From Microbacterium kyungheense (GTDB lineage: Bacteria; Actinomycetota; Actinomycetes; Actinomycetales; Microbacteriaceae), in NCBI RefSeq assembly GCF_006783905.1, contig NZ_VFPE01000005.1, forward strand, positions 1-64,000: a stretch of DNA of 64,000 nt, in the 5' to 3' direction. Of this stretch, positions 34,998-43,520 are shown piece after piece. The notes beneath the pieces are model-generated. The model saw nothing but the letters and a program-made list of their open reading frames with translations. It was not told the origin of the DNA and made no database searches. The translations under genes and the position numbers were made by a program. Each line of letters opens with the position of its first letter. The first letter of the stretch is position 1.

Positions 34998-35843
34998 CTA
35001 GGCCTCGCGGGTGATCGTCACCTTGACGTGGAGGCTGCTCTTGAACGGACCGGCGTAGACGCCGCGCAGCGGCGGCACGTCGTTGTAGTCGCGGCCGCGG
35101 CCCACGAGCACGTGGCGGTCGCCGATCTCGATGTTGTTGGTGGGGTCGAAGCCCTGCCACTCCCCTGCGAACCACTCGATCCACGCGTGGGACTCGCCGG
35201 TGACGGCGACGCCGACCTCGGCCGACGGCCGCGGGTGCAGGTAGCCCGAGACGTAACGCGCCGGGATCCCGACGACGCGCAGGGCGCCGAGGGTGATGTG
35301 CGCGATGTCCTGGCACACCCCCTTGCGGGCCACCCACGCTTCGGCCGCGGTCGAGTGCACGCCGGTCACGCCGTGCATGTACTCGACGGCATCCCCCACC
35401 GCCACCGAGATGGCGTGCGCCGCGCGACCCGGGTGGTCGTGCTGCGCGGCGATCGAGCGGGCGAGCTCGGCGACCTCGTCATGCGGCCGTGTGCGGTTCG
35501 TGAGCGACAGCTGCTCGACGGTCTCGATGGAGCGGTTCGCCTCACGCGCGAGACCGTCCCACGTGACGTCGATGTGCTCCAGCGGGCGCGGGCGCACCTC
35601 GACGAGCGAGCGCGCCGTGATCGACAGCGCCGAGTGCGGCGAGAGCACGTCGAACGCGGCCACGCGCGTGCCGAAGTAGTCGACGTACTGGTTGACCGAC
35701 GTCGACGGCTCGATGTCGAGCGACGAGTTCAGCACGAACTGGCTGTCGGTCGATCCGGGCAGCATGCGCGCCTCGTTGTACGACGCCGTGACGTCGCCGC
35801 CGTAGCTGAACCCCGTCTGGTGCTCGATCCTCAGCCGCTTCAT
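34998..35843 (-). CDS. Transglutaminase-like protease (COG1305 type)
   Basis: 281 residues. An N-terminal beta domain typical of this subgroup (LRIEHQTGFSYGGDVTASYN) is followed by a transglutaminase core with the Cys-His-Asp triad: WVARKGVCQDIAHI (Cys near 170), GESHAWIEWF (His near 212) and GFDPTNN (Asp near 229). No signal peptide. The ATG overlaps the alpha-E gene stop (ATGA). With the next two genes it forms a widely conserved three-gene unit thought to act in peptide synthesis or modification. Confidence 0.9.
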   Translation of the reverse strand: MKRLRIEHQTGFSYGGDVTASYNEARMLPGSTDSQFVLNSSLDIEPSTSVNQYVDYFGTRVAAFDVLSPHSALSITARSLVEVRPRPLEHIDVTWDGLAREANRSIETVEQLSLTNRTRPHDEVAELARSIAAQHDHPGRAAHAISVAVGDAVEYMHGVTGVHSTAAEAWVARKGVCQDIAHITLGALRVVGIPARYVSGYLHPRPSAEVGVAVTGESHAWIEWFAGEWQGFDPTNNIEIGDRHVLVGRGRDYNDVPPLRGVYAGPFKSSLHVKVTITREA

Positions 35844-36772
35844 GTGATCTCTCCGATCCAGCTCGGCTCGGCCTGCGTCGGGAAGAACCTGCCGCGGATC
35901 GCCTCCGACGCCTCGCGCGTGACCTGCTGCACGCGGTCCATATGGGTGGGCAGCTCGCCGAGGATCTCGGAGATCGGCCGGTACTCCAGGTCGTTGCGGA
36001 TCTGCCCGAGGGCCCGCAGCACGGTGTTGGAGTGCCCGACGCGGTCGGCGCGCGGATCGATCGCGCTCATGCACTCCTCGGCGCGCTGGATCGAGTAGAT
36101 GATCGAGCGCGGGAAGAGACGGTCCAGCAGCAGGAACTCCGCCGCGTTGCGTGCGCTCGGCATGCCCCGGTACGTGCGCAGATACGCCTCGTACGCGCCG
36201 CACGAGCGCAGGATCGTGGTCCACGACGGCCCCGACGCCTCGGTGAGCGATCTCGTGGCCAGCAGCCGCGCCGTCATGTCGGTGCGCTCGATGCTGCGGC
36301 CGAGGGTGAAGAACTGCCAGGCCTCGTCGCGGCTGGTGGAGGAGTCGTGGATGCCGACGGCCAGCGCCGCCCGTTCCCGCACCCACTGGAAGAACTCGTG
36401 CACGCGGTCGTTCTGCAGGCGCCGCGGCATGCGCGCGTTCGTCGTGTTGAGGATCTCCCACAGCTCGGTCGAGACGATCTCGCGGGCTCGGCGAGCGTTC
36501 TCGCGCGCGGCCGTGAGCGCGTACGCGATGCTCGACGGGTTCATGCGGTCGACCGCCAGGCGCGACAGCACATCCTCGCGGCGGACGTGCTCGACGCCCT
36601 CGGGCGGGAGCGAGCCCATCACGCTCAGCAGCGACCGGCACGCGGTGTCCTCGTCGATCCACGGGTCTTCGAGCAGGAGCTGCAGATGGACGTCGAGGAT
36701 GCGCGCGGTGCCGTCGCTGCGCTCGATGTAGCGGCCGATCCAGAAGAGGCTCTCGGCGATGCGACTCAGCAT
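35840..36772 (-). CDS. Alpha-E domain protein (COG2307)
   Basis: 310 residues, nearly all helical, starting MLSRIAESLFWIGRYIERSD, which is the hallmark of the alpha-E superfamily. Conserved Arg/Glu-rich stretches (TARENARRAREIVSTELWE, GRSIERTDMTARLLATRS) recur. Its biochemical role is unknown; it always accompanies the ATP-grasp and transglutaminase-like partners. It overlaps the ATP-grasp gene by 7 bp and the transglutaminase gene by 4 bp. Confidence 0.9.
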   Translation of the reverse strand: MLSRIAESLFWIGRYIERSDGTARILDVHLQLLLEDPWIDEDTACRSLLSVMGSLPPEGVEHVRREDVLSRLAVDRMNPSSIAYALTAARENARRAREIVSTELWEILNTTNARMPRRLQNDRVHEFFQWVRERAALAVGIHDSSTSRDEAWQFFTLGRSIERTDMTARLLATRSLTEASGPSWTTILRSCGAYEAYLRTYRGMPSARNAAEFLLLDRLFPRSIIYSIQRAEECMSAIDPRADRVGHSNTVLRALGQIRNDLEYRPISEILGELPTHMDRVQQVTREASEAIRGRFFPTQAEPSWIGEIT

Positions 36773-38571
36773 GCGTCGCCTGCTTCCCGCGCTTCTGCGC
36801 TCTCTGTGTCGCGCCGGGCGGATCGGCGAGGGGTCACCTGGTCGCCCAGGGGGCGGGTGAGAGGCGCACCCTCGTCCGCCAGGCGACCTCTCGCGGACCG
36901 GATGCCCCCGTCCTGGGTCTGCTGCTGCTGCTCGTGCTGCTTGTGGGTGCCCCGCCCCGGGTCCTGCGGCGAGTGCGTGGGCTCGGTCTGCGCGTCGTAG
37001 ATGATCGGGATCGCGGCGGTCACGTTGGCCGCCTGGTCGGCGACGAGCTCTGGGACGCCGCGTCCTTGGCCGTACTCGACCGTGCCGGGCGCGGACCCGC
37101 CGACGATCCAGGTGTCCTTCGACCCGCCGCCCTGGCTGGAGTTCACCACGAGCTGCCCCTCGGGCAGTGCCACCCGGGTGAGGCCACCGGGCAGCACCCA
37201 GACGTCCTCGCCGTCGTTGACGGCGAACGGCCGCAGGTCGGCGTGGCGCGGCCGCATCCCGTCTTCGACGAGCGTGGGGATGGTCGAGAGCATCACGACC
37301 GGCTGCGCGATCCACCCGCGGGGGTCGGCGAGCAGGTTCTTGCGGAGCTTCTCGAGCTCCGCGGGCGATGCGTCCGGACCCACGACGAGCCCCTTGCCGC
37401 CCGAGCCGTCGACGGGCTTGACGACGAGCTCGTCGAGCCGGTCGAGCACCTCCTCGAGCGCGCCCGGGTCTTCCAGGCGCCAGGTGTCGACGTTCTTGAG
37501 GATCGGCTCCTCGGCCAGGTAGTACCGGATGAGGTCGGGCACGTACGTGTAGAGGAGCTTGTCGTCGGCGACGCCGTTGCCGACGGCGTTGGCGATGGTG
37601 ACGTTGCCCAGCCGCGCCGCGAGCATCAGGCCCGGGGCTCCGAGCATCGAGTCGGCGCGGAACTGCAGCGGGTCGAGGAAGTCGTCGTCGACGCGGCGGT
37701 AGATGACGTCGACGCGCTGGGGTCCGCGCGTCGTGCGCATGAAGACCTTGCCTCCGACGCACAGCAGGTCGCGCCCCTCGACGAGCTCGACGCCCATGAG
37801 GCGTGCCAGCAGCGTGTGCTCGAAGTACGCGGAGTTGTAGACGCCGGGCGTCAGCACCACGACGTTGGGGTCCTCGATGCCGGCGGGGGCCGACGCGCGC
37901 AGGGCGGCGAGCAGCTTGTTGGGGTAGTCGCCGACGGGCCGCACGCGCATCGACACGAACAGCTCGGGCAGGGTCTGGGCCATCACGCGGCGGTTCGATA
38001 TGACGTAGCTCACACCGGACGGCACGCGCACGTTGTCTTCGAGCACGCGCATCTCGCCGTGCTCGTCGCGGATGAGATCGATGCCCGACACCTGGATGCG
38101 CACGCCGTTGGCGGGATGGATGCCGGCGGCCTGGCGGTAGAAGTACTGCGAACTGGAGATCAGCCGGGCGGGGAGCACCTCGTCGCGCACGCAGTGCTGA
38201 TGGCCGTACGCGTCGGCGAGGAACGCCTCGAGCGCGCGCACGCGCTGCTTGACGCCCGCCTCGATGCGCGACCACTCGTCGAACGCGATGATGCGCGGCA
38301 CGGCGTCGAGCGGGAACGGCCGCTCCTCGCCCGCGAAGTCGAACGTGACGCCCTGCGCGAGGTACGAGCTCGCGAGCGAGTCGGTGCGTCCGCGCAGCTC
38401 CTCCTGCGTCATCTGCGCCAGCGCCTGATACAGCTCTCGATAGGCCTCGCGCGACTCGGCGGGTTCGCCGGGGTGCGCCGGGCTCCCGAACATCTCGTCG
38501 AACGCGGGGACCCCCGAGGGCGTCTTGCGCGGCGCGAGCGTCGAGCCGTAGCCGTCGAAGAGATCACCCAT
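36766..38571 (-). CDS. Circularly permuted ATP-grasp type 2 protein (COG2308)
   Basis: 601 residues. The first ~530 match the circularly permuted ATP-grasp family, predicted to make amide (peptide-like) bonds: QYFYRQAAGIHPANGVRIQV, LEDNVRVPSGVSYV, KPVDGSGGKGLVVGPDAS (ATP-binding loop near 395) and VVNSSQGGGSKDTW. The last ~65 residues (Gln-, Arg- and Pro-rich, including HEQQQQTQ) are an unconserved tail. A -10 like TAGGCT lies 6 nt before the ATG, suggesting a leaderless transcript. First gene of the three-gene operon. Confidence 0.9.
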   Translation of the reverse strand: MGDLFDGYGSTLAPRKTPSGVPAFDEMFGSPAHPGEPAESREAYRELYQALAQMTQEELRGRTDSLASSYLAQGVTFDFAGEERPFPLDAVPRIIAFDEWSRIEAGVKQRVRALEAFLADAYGHQHCVRDEVLPARLISSSQYFYRQAAGIHPANGVRIQVSGIDLIRDEHGEMRVLEDNVRVPSGVSYVISNRRVMAQTLPELFVSMRVRPVGDYPNKLLAALRASAPAGIEDPNVVVLTPGVYNSAYFEHTLLARLMGVELVEGRDLLCVGGKVFMRTTRGPQRVDVIYRRVDDDFLDPLQFRADSMLGAPGLMLAARLGNVTIANAVGNGVADDKLLYTYVPDLIRYYLAEEPILKNVDTWRLEDPGALEEVLDRLDELVVKPVDGSGGKGLVVGPDASPAELEKLRKNLLADPRGWIAQPVVMLSTIPTLVEDGMRPRHADLRPFAVNDGEDVWVLPGGLTRVALPEGQLVVNSSQGGGSKDTWIVGGSAPGTVEYGQGRGVPELVADQAANVTAAIPIIYDAQTEPTHSPQDPGRGTHKQHEQQQQTQDGGIRSARGRLADEGAPLTRPLGDQVTPRRSARRDTESAEAREAGDAC

Positions 38572-38577
38572 GCCACG

Positions 38578-38583
38578 AGCCTA
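38578..38583 (-). promoter_or_regulatory. -10 box for a leaderless ATP-grasp transcript
   Basis: TAGGCT on the minus strand, 6 nt before ATG 38571, with no Shine-Dalgarno sequence. The same arrangement occurs at 60648 and 63681. Confidence 0.45.
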
Positions 38584-38667
38584 ATGCGGCCCGGATTGCT
38601 GACATGTTTCGCCGGCTGTTCCGTAGCCGGTGGGACGGATGCCTCGCCCTGGACGTACCCTTCTGAC

Positions 38668-40365
38668 ATGGCTCGTGCGCGCCGGCAGGACCGCATCCCG
38701 GCGCCGCCGGCGTGGGTGGCGGGCATCGCCGCGGTCGTCCTCGGAATCGGGCTCGGCGAGCTCGCGGCCGCGATCGTGGCACCGCCCTCGAGCCCGGTCG
38801 CCGCGGTGGGTTCGGCGCTCATCGACGTGGCGCCGCCGTGGGCGAAGGACACCGCGATCGCCCTCTTCGGCACGGGCGACAAGATCGCGCTCCTGACCGG
38901 CATCGCGATCCTGCTGCTGGTGCTCGCCGCGCTCGCGGGATGGCTCCAGGTGCGGTTCCCGCCCTGGGGCGTCGTCCTGGTCGCCGCGTTCGGGGCGGGC
39001 GGCGCGATCGTCGCCGCGACCCGGCCCGGCGCCGGCGCCCTGGCGTGGCTGCCCGCGGTGGTGGCGGGCGCCGCGGGGGCGCTCACGCTGCACCTGCTCG
39101 CGCGGCTGCTGCGCCGCACGGCTCCCGCGCACCTTGGAGCCCCGGCGCCCGTGGCCGCAGAATCGGATCCGCGTGAGCGGACCGACGACGCGACACGCCG
39201 CCCTGTCGCCTCCGAGCCCGGCGTGTCGCCTGACGTCTCCGCCGATGCGGATCCGCGTGAGGGGATGGATGCGGATCCGCGTGAGCGGATGGATGCCCCG
39301 AGCCGGCGCACCTTCTTCGCCTGGGCCGGGGCCGCGACGGCCGTGGGCGTCATCGCGGTCGCCGTCGGGACGCTGCGCACGACGGCGTCAACGGGGGTGG
39401 CGGCGGCGCGGCGCGCACTGCGCCTGCCCCCGCCCGCGACGACGGCATCCCCGGTCCCCGCAGGAGCCGAACTCGACCTGCCCGGTCTCGCCGACGTGGT
39501 CACCCCGAACGACGGGTTCTACCGCATCGACACCGCCCTGATCGTGCCGGAGATCGACCCGGCCGTATGGCGCCTGCGGATCCACGGCATGGTCGCGCAC
39601 GAGGTCGAGCTGACGTGGGACGAGCTCACGGCCCTGCCGCTGCAGGAGTCGTGGACCACCCTCGCCTGCGTATCGAACGAGGTGGGCGGCTCGCTGATCG
39701 GCAACGCACTCTGGCTCGGGTATCCGGTGCGGGAGCTGCTCGCCCGCGCGCAGCCGAGCGCCGACGCCGACATGGTGCTGTCACGGTCGATCGACGGGTT
39801 CACGGCATCCACTCCTCTCGAAGCGCTCACCGATGGGCGCGACGCGATCCTCGCCGTCGGGATGAACGGGCAGCCGCTGCCGCTGGAGCACGGCTTCCCG
39901 GTGCGCATGGTCGTTCCGGGACTGTACGGATACGTGTCGGCCACGAAGTGGGTCACCGACCTCGAAGTGACGCGCTTCGACCGGGCGCGGGCCTACTGGA
40001 CCGACCGCGGCTGGTCTGAGCGCGGGCCCATCAAGCTCGAGTCGCGCATCGACGTGCCGCGCCGCGCCCAGGGCCTCAAAGCGGGCGAGGTGATGATCGC
40101 GGGCGTCGCGTGGCAGCAGCACGTGGGCATCCGCAGCGTTCAGGTGCGCATCGACGAGGGCGAGTGGCAGGACGCGACACTCGCGACCGCCATCTCGGAC
40201 GACACCTGGGTGCAGTGGAGCCTTCCGTGGCAGGCAGAGAAGGGCGACCACGTCATCCAGTGCCGCGCGACGAGCAAGACCGGCGAGACCCAGACCGAGG
40301 TCACCGCTCCGCCGGCTCCGGACGGCGCGACGGGCTGGCACTGGCGCACGGTCTCGGTGTTCTGA
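38668..40365 (+). CDS. Membrane-anchored molybdopterin oxidoreductase (sulfite oxidase/YedY-like)
   Basis: 565 residues. About residues 10-150 form a membrane domain of four or so helices. A charged linker with near-identical DPRERMDA units (about 170-212) and a twin-Arg stretch SRRTFFAWAGAA (about 212) precede one more helix. The extracytoplasmic oxidoreductase domain follows, with the Mo-ligand Cys in TTLACVSNEVGG (near 331), then a dimerisation-like C-terminal domain ending WHWRTVSVF. Such enzymes reduce or oxidise sulfur compounds or repair methionine sulfoxide; the electron partner is unknown. ATG 38668 is taken as start; there is little ribosome-site sequence. Confidence 0.9.
   Translation: MARARRQDRIPAPPAWVAGIAAVVLGIGLGELAAAIVAPPSSPVAAVGSALIDVAPPWAKDTAIALFGTGDKIALLTGIAILLLVLAALAGWLQVRFPPWGVVLVAAFGAGGAIVAATRPGAGALAWLPAVVAGAAGALTLHLLARLLRRTAPAHLGAPAPVAAESDPRERTDDATRRPVASEPGVSPDVSADADPREGMDADPRERMDAPSRRTFFAWAGAATAVGVIAVAVGTLRTTASTGVAAARRALRLPPPATTASPVPAGAELDLPGLADVVTPNDGFYRIDTALIVPEIDPAVWRLRIHGMVAHEVELTWDELTALPLQESWTTLACVSNEVGGSLIGNALWLGYPVRELLARAQPSADADMVLSRSIDGFTASTPLEALTDGRDAILAVGMNGQPLPLEHGFPVRMVVPGLYGYVSATKWVTDLEVTRFDRARAYWTDRGWSERGPIKLESRIDVPRRAQGLKAGEVMIAGVAWQQHVGIRSVQVRIDEGEWQDATLATAISDDTWVQWSLPWQAEKGDHVIQCRATSKTGETQTEVTAPPAPDGATGWHWRTVSVF
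39246..39296 (+). repeat. 24-bp tandem repeat inside the molybdoenzyme gene
   Basis: Two adjacent 24-bp units of the form GATGCGGATCCGCGTGAG plus GGGATG or CGGATG, with a third partial copy at about 39165. They encode repeated DPRE(R/G)MDA in the linker between the membrane and catalytic domains. Confidence 0.75.
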
Positions 40366-40420
40366 CGCGAGCGGCGGCCCGACCGGTCGGAGGAGAGATG
40401 TCCAGGTGTCCACAGGTTTC

Positions 40421-40451
40421 GGGCGACCGGACGCACATGACCGGATCGCCC
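40421..40451. promoter_or_regulatory. Imperfect inverted repeat before the GntR gene
   Basis: GGGCGACCGG (40421-40430) and CCGGATCGCCC (40441-40451) pair with one bulged A, directly before a TAGCAT -10-like box (40454-40459). It may be the operator of the GntR regulator or a weak terminator of the preceding gene. Confidence 0.4.
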
Positions 40452-40503
40452 GCTAGCATGCCCTGAGGGCCGGCTGCTGGGGAGCGCCGGCACCGGGGAG
40501 GTA

Positions 40504-41190
40504 GTGGTGCCTGATCCTTTGGAGCTGCTTGTCGCGCGCCTCATCGAGCTTGCGACCGTCGATGAGGCCACGGGCACGCGCCGACTGCCTCCCGAACGCG
40601 AGCTGTGCGACGCGCTCGGGATGAGCCGCGGCACGCTGCGCGAGCAGCTCGCCGTCCTCGAGCGGCTCGGGTTCGTGACCCGCACGCAGGGTCGCGGCAC
40701 CTACCTCGGCACCCCGTCCTTCGACTTCGTCCGCACCTTCTTCGCGATCGCCCGCGAGCTGGGGCACCTCACCGACGACGAGTTCTCGGAATCTCGCCTG
40801 CTGTTGGAAGAGGCGCTCGCAGAAGCCGCGGCGCGGCGCGCGACGCCCGCCGAGGTGGCGCAGCTGCGCGCCGAGGTCGACCGCATGGTCGCCTCGCAGG
40901 CCGCGGGGGACCCCGACGACGCGCACGAGGCCGACGTCGCCTTCCACCGCCGGCTGCAGACCGTCGTCGACAACTCCGTGCTGCAATTCCTCCACGAGGG
41001 GCTCAGCCACGTGCTGCGCGACGACATCGCGGCACGCCGTCTCGCCGTTGCCGAGGCACGCGAGAGTGCCCGCACCGACAGCGTCCACTACGACATCGTC
41101 GACGCGATCGCAGCCGGCGACCCGGCCGGCGCACGCTCGGCGATGCGCCGTCACTTCGGCGGCCTCGCGCCGGGCACCCGCTCCGCCTGA
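40504..41190 (+). CDS. GntR-family regulator, FadR/FCD subgroup
   Basis: 228 residues. A winged helix (RLPPERELCDALGMSRGTLREQLAVLERLGF, about 26-56, key residues Arg-Glu-Leu and Thr-Leu-Arg-Glu) is followed by an all-helical FCD ligand domain with metal-type His residues (HEADVAFHRRL, RRHFGG). Two in-frame GTG codons (40504, 40507) follow GGGAGG. It is convergent with ornithine aminotransferase and may control the neighbouring arginine/ornithine genes; the ligand is unknown. Confidence 0.88.
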   Translation: MVPDPLELLVARLIELATVDEATGTRRLPPERELCDALGMSRGTLREQLAVLERLGFVTRTQGRGTYLGTPSFDFVRTFFAIARELGHLTDDEFSESRLLLEEALAEAAARRATPAEVAQLRAEVDRMVASQAAGDPDDAHEADVAFHRRLQTVVDNSVLQFLHEGLSHVLRDDIAARRLAVAEARESARTDSVHYDIVDAIAAGDPAGARSAMRRHFGGLAPGTRSA

Positions 41191-41244
41191 CCCGCCCCGG
41201 AACGCGAGGAGGGTCAGGCGGCGAGCAGGGTCAGTCCGCGGCGG

Positions 41245-42468
41245 TCAGGCGGCGAGCACCGTCCGCAGCTGCTCGACCGCCCAGTCCAGCTCGGTCGCGC
41301 GGATGACGAGCGGCGGCGCGACGCGGATCGTCTGGCCGTGGGTGTCCTTCGCGAGCACACCGCGGGCGATGAGCCGCTCGGCGATCTCGCGGCCCGTGCC
41401 GACCGCGGGGTCGATGTCGACGCCCGCCCACAGGCCCGCGACGCGCACGGCCGTGACGCCGTGGCCGACGAGCTCCTGCAGCTTGGCATCGAGGTGCTCG
41501 CCGAGCAGCTTCGCGCGGTTCTGGAACTCGCCGGTCTGCAGCAGCTCCACCACGCGGAGCCCCACGGCCGACGCCAGCGGATTGCCGCCGAACGTCGAGC
41601 CGTGCTCGCCGGGGCGGATGACCCCGAGAACGTCGCGATTCGCGACGACGGCCGAGACGGGAAGGATGCCGCCGCCCAGCGCCTTGCCGAGCAGATACAC
41701 GTCGGGCACCACGCCCTCGCGATCGCACGCGAACGTCTCGCCGACGCGGCCGAGGCCCGACTGGATCTCGTCGGCGATGAACAGCACGCCGCGCTCGGTG
41801 CAGAGGTCGCGGACGGCGCGCAGGTAGCCCTCGGGCGGGATGACGACGCCGGCCTCGCCCTGGATCGGCTCGATGAGCACGGCGACGGTCTCGGGCGTGA
41901 TCGCCGCGGCGATCGCGGCGGCGTCGCCGAACGGGACGCCGACGAAGCCGGGGGTGAACGGCCCGAACCCGTCACGGGCGGACGCGTCGTCGCTGAACCC
42001 GACGATCGTCGTCGTGCGGCCGTGGAAGTTGCCGTGCGCGACGACGATCTGCGCCGCATCCGCCGGCACGCCCTTGACACGGTACCCCCAGGCGCGGGCG
42101 ACCTTGATGCCGGTCTCGACAGCTTCGGCGCCCGTGTTCATGGGCAGCACGAGGTCTTTGCCGCACAGTGCGGCCAGTGCCTCCGCGAAGGGACCGAGTC
42201 GGTCGTTGTGGTACGCCCGGCTGGTGAGCGTGAGCCGGCCCAGCTGCTCCTGCGCGGCGGCGAGGATCGCGGGATGCCCGTGGCCGAAGTTCAGCGCCGA
42301 GTATGCCGACAGCAGGTCGAGGTAGCGCTTGCCCTCGACGTCCGTCACCCACGCACCCTCGCCTCGCGAGACGACGACGGGCAGCGGGTGGTAGTTCTGG
42401 GCGAGGTGCTCCTCTTCGCCCGCGATGATCCGGATCATCGCGGTGTCGGTGAAGGTCTCGGGAGTCAT
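41245..42468 (-). CDS. rocD: Ornithine aminotransferase
   Basis: 407 residues, class III PLP aminotransferase. NTGAEAVETGIKVARAWGY, FIADEIQSGLGR (Asp at the PLP pyridine), the Schiff-base Lys in LLGKALGGGILPVSA (near 256) and HGSTFGGNPLA fit ornithine aminotransferases. It converts L-ornithine and 2-oxoglutarate to glutamate semialdehyde, which cyclises to P5C for PutA (present at 55.7-59.6 kb). ATG 42468 follows GGAGAAGGAGAC. It lies 14 bp after the DDAH-like gene, so one operon. A 16-bp sequence at the 3' end is repeated just beyond the stop. Confidence 0.93.
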   Translation of the reverse strand: MTPETFTDTAMIRIIAGEEEHLAQNYHPLPVVVSRGEGAWVTDVEGKRYLDLLSAYSALNFGHGHPAILAAAQEQLGRLTLTSRAYHNDRLGPFAEALAALCGKDLVLPMNTGAEAVETGIKVARAWGYRVKGVPADAAQIVVAHGNFHGRTTTIVGFSDDASARDGFGPFTPGFVGVPFGDAAAIAAAITPETVAVLIEPIQGEAGVVIPPEGYLRAVRDLCTERGVLFIADEIQSGLGRVGETFACDREGVVPDVYLLGKALGGGILPVSAVVANRDVLGVIRPGEHGSTFGGNPLASAVGLRVVELLQTGEFQNRAKLLGEHLDAKLQELVGHGVTAVRVAGLWAGVDIDPAVGTGREIAERLIARGVLAKDTHGQTIRVAPPLVIRATELDWAVEQLRTVLAA

Positions 42469-42482
42469 GTCTCCTTCTCCGC

Positions 42483-43364
42483 TCAGCGCCGCAGCTCGAG
42501 CGTGCAGCACTTGATGCCGCCGCCGCCGAGCAGCAGCTCCGACAGGTCGACGAGCACCGGGTTGTAGCCGCGCTCGCGCAGCTGCGCCTCGAAGCCGGTC
42601 GCGCGCGGCGAGATGATGACGTTGCGGCCGTCGCTGGCCGAGTTGAGCCCGAACACCGCGCCGTCGGCGTCGGCGACCTTGATGGCGTCGGGGTAGCGCT
42701 CGGCGAGGACCGCCTGGCTGCGCGCGTCGAACGCGTGCTCGAGGTACGCGATGTTGGCCTTGTCGACGCCGCCGGGGCCCTGCACGGGGTCCAGGACCGA
42801 GATGGCGGTGTCGAGGTGGTAGAAGCGCGGGTCGACGAGCGTGAGGCTCACCACCTCTTTGCCGAACACGTCGGCGAGCTCGCGGTGACTGTCGCCGGTG
42901 GAGCGGAATCCGGTGCCGGCGAGGATCGTGTCGCCGACGAGCAGGAAGTCGCCCTCGCCCTCGTTGACCTCGACCGGCTCGGCGACCTCGAAGCCGTTGT
43001 CGCGGAACCAGTCCATGAACGCCGGCCCCTCGGGCACCCGCTCCTGGTAGCGGAACTTGGCGCCGTACGCGATGCCGCCGATGACGAACCCGCCGTTTGC
43101 GGTGTAGACCATGTCGGGCAGCCCCGGGATCGGGTCGATCAGCTGCACGTCGTGCCCGAGCGCGAGATACGTATCGTACAGCGCCTGCCACTGCCGCACC
43201 GCGAGGGCGGTGTCGGTCGGGTTCGCCGGCTCCATCCACGGGTTGATCGTGTAGCTCACCGTGAAGTGCTCGGGTCGGCACATCAGGTAGCTGCGGTGCT
43301 GTTGGATCCGGCCCTCAGTCCCTGAGGCGGTCGAGGCGGGTGCGGGCGCGATGTCGTGGGACAT
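42483..43364 (-). CDS. ddaH: Amidinotransferase/DDAH-family hydrolase
   Basis: 293 residues with the five-bladed propeller fold of arginine-modifying enzymes: DMVYTANGGFVIGG (Asp), NEGEGDFLLVG, catalytic His in RFYHLDTAISVL (near 171) and a C-terminal nucleophile in GGGGIKCCTLEL (near 287). Family members hydrolyse dimethylarginine to citrulline or arginine to ornithine. Pairing with rocD, as in mycobacteria, favours feeding of ornithine into glutamate; which guanidino substrate is used is not decided. ATG 43364 follows AAGGAG. Confidence 0.86.
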   Translation of the reverse strand: MSHDIAPAPASTASGTEGRIQQHRSYLMCRPEHFTVSYTINPWMEPANPTDTALAVRQWQALYDTYLALGHDVQLIDPIPGLPDMVYTANGGFVIGGIAYGAKFRYQERVPEGPAFMDWFRDNGFEVAEPVEVNEGEGDFLLVGDTILAGTGFRSTGDSHRELADVFGKEVVSLTLVDPRFYHLDTAISVLDPVQGPGGVDKANIAYLEHAFDARSQAVLAERYPDAIKVADADGAVFGLNSASDGRNVIISPRATGFEAQLRERGYNPVLVDLSELLLGGGGIKCCTLELRR

Positions 43365-43501
43365 GTGTCTCCTTGCGAAGTACGGCGGACGCTGTCCACA
43401 GGCCCGGCGGCTCCGCCTCACTCGGTCCAGAGCTTGACGAAGAGCAGTCCCGGGCACGCCGCATCCATTGTCGCATGCCCCCTGGACGCGGCCTGGGAAC
43501 C

Positions 43502-43518
43502 GGAGCGGATGCCGCTCC
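43502..43518 (-). terminator. Short hairpin after the alcohol dehydrogenase gene
   Basis: GGAGCGG (43502-43508) pairs with CCGCTCC (43512-43518) around a 3-nt loop, just past the stop at 43521 on the minus strand. Confidence 0.5.
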
Positions 43519-43520
43519 CC

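Noticed and set aside
36934..38667. Extension of the molybdoenzyme frame 578 codons upstream
   Set aside because: It runs antisense to the ATP-grasp gene and lacks any domain; ATG 38668 starts the membrane domain.
39246..39296. A short CRISPR-like array
   Set aside because: Units are adjacent without spacers and lie in frame within a coding region.
43365..43520. A small gene in the gap before ddaH
   Set aside because: No frame with normal codon use or ribosome site; only a short terminator hairpin is visible.
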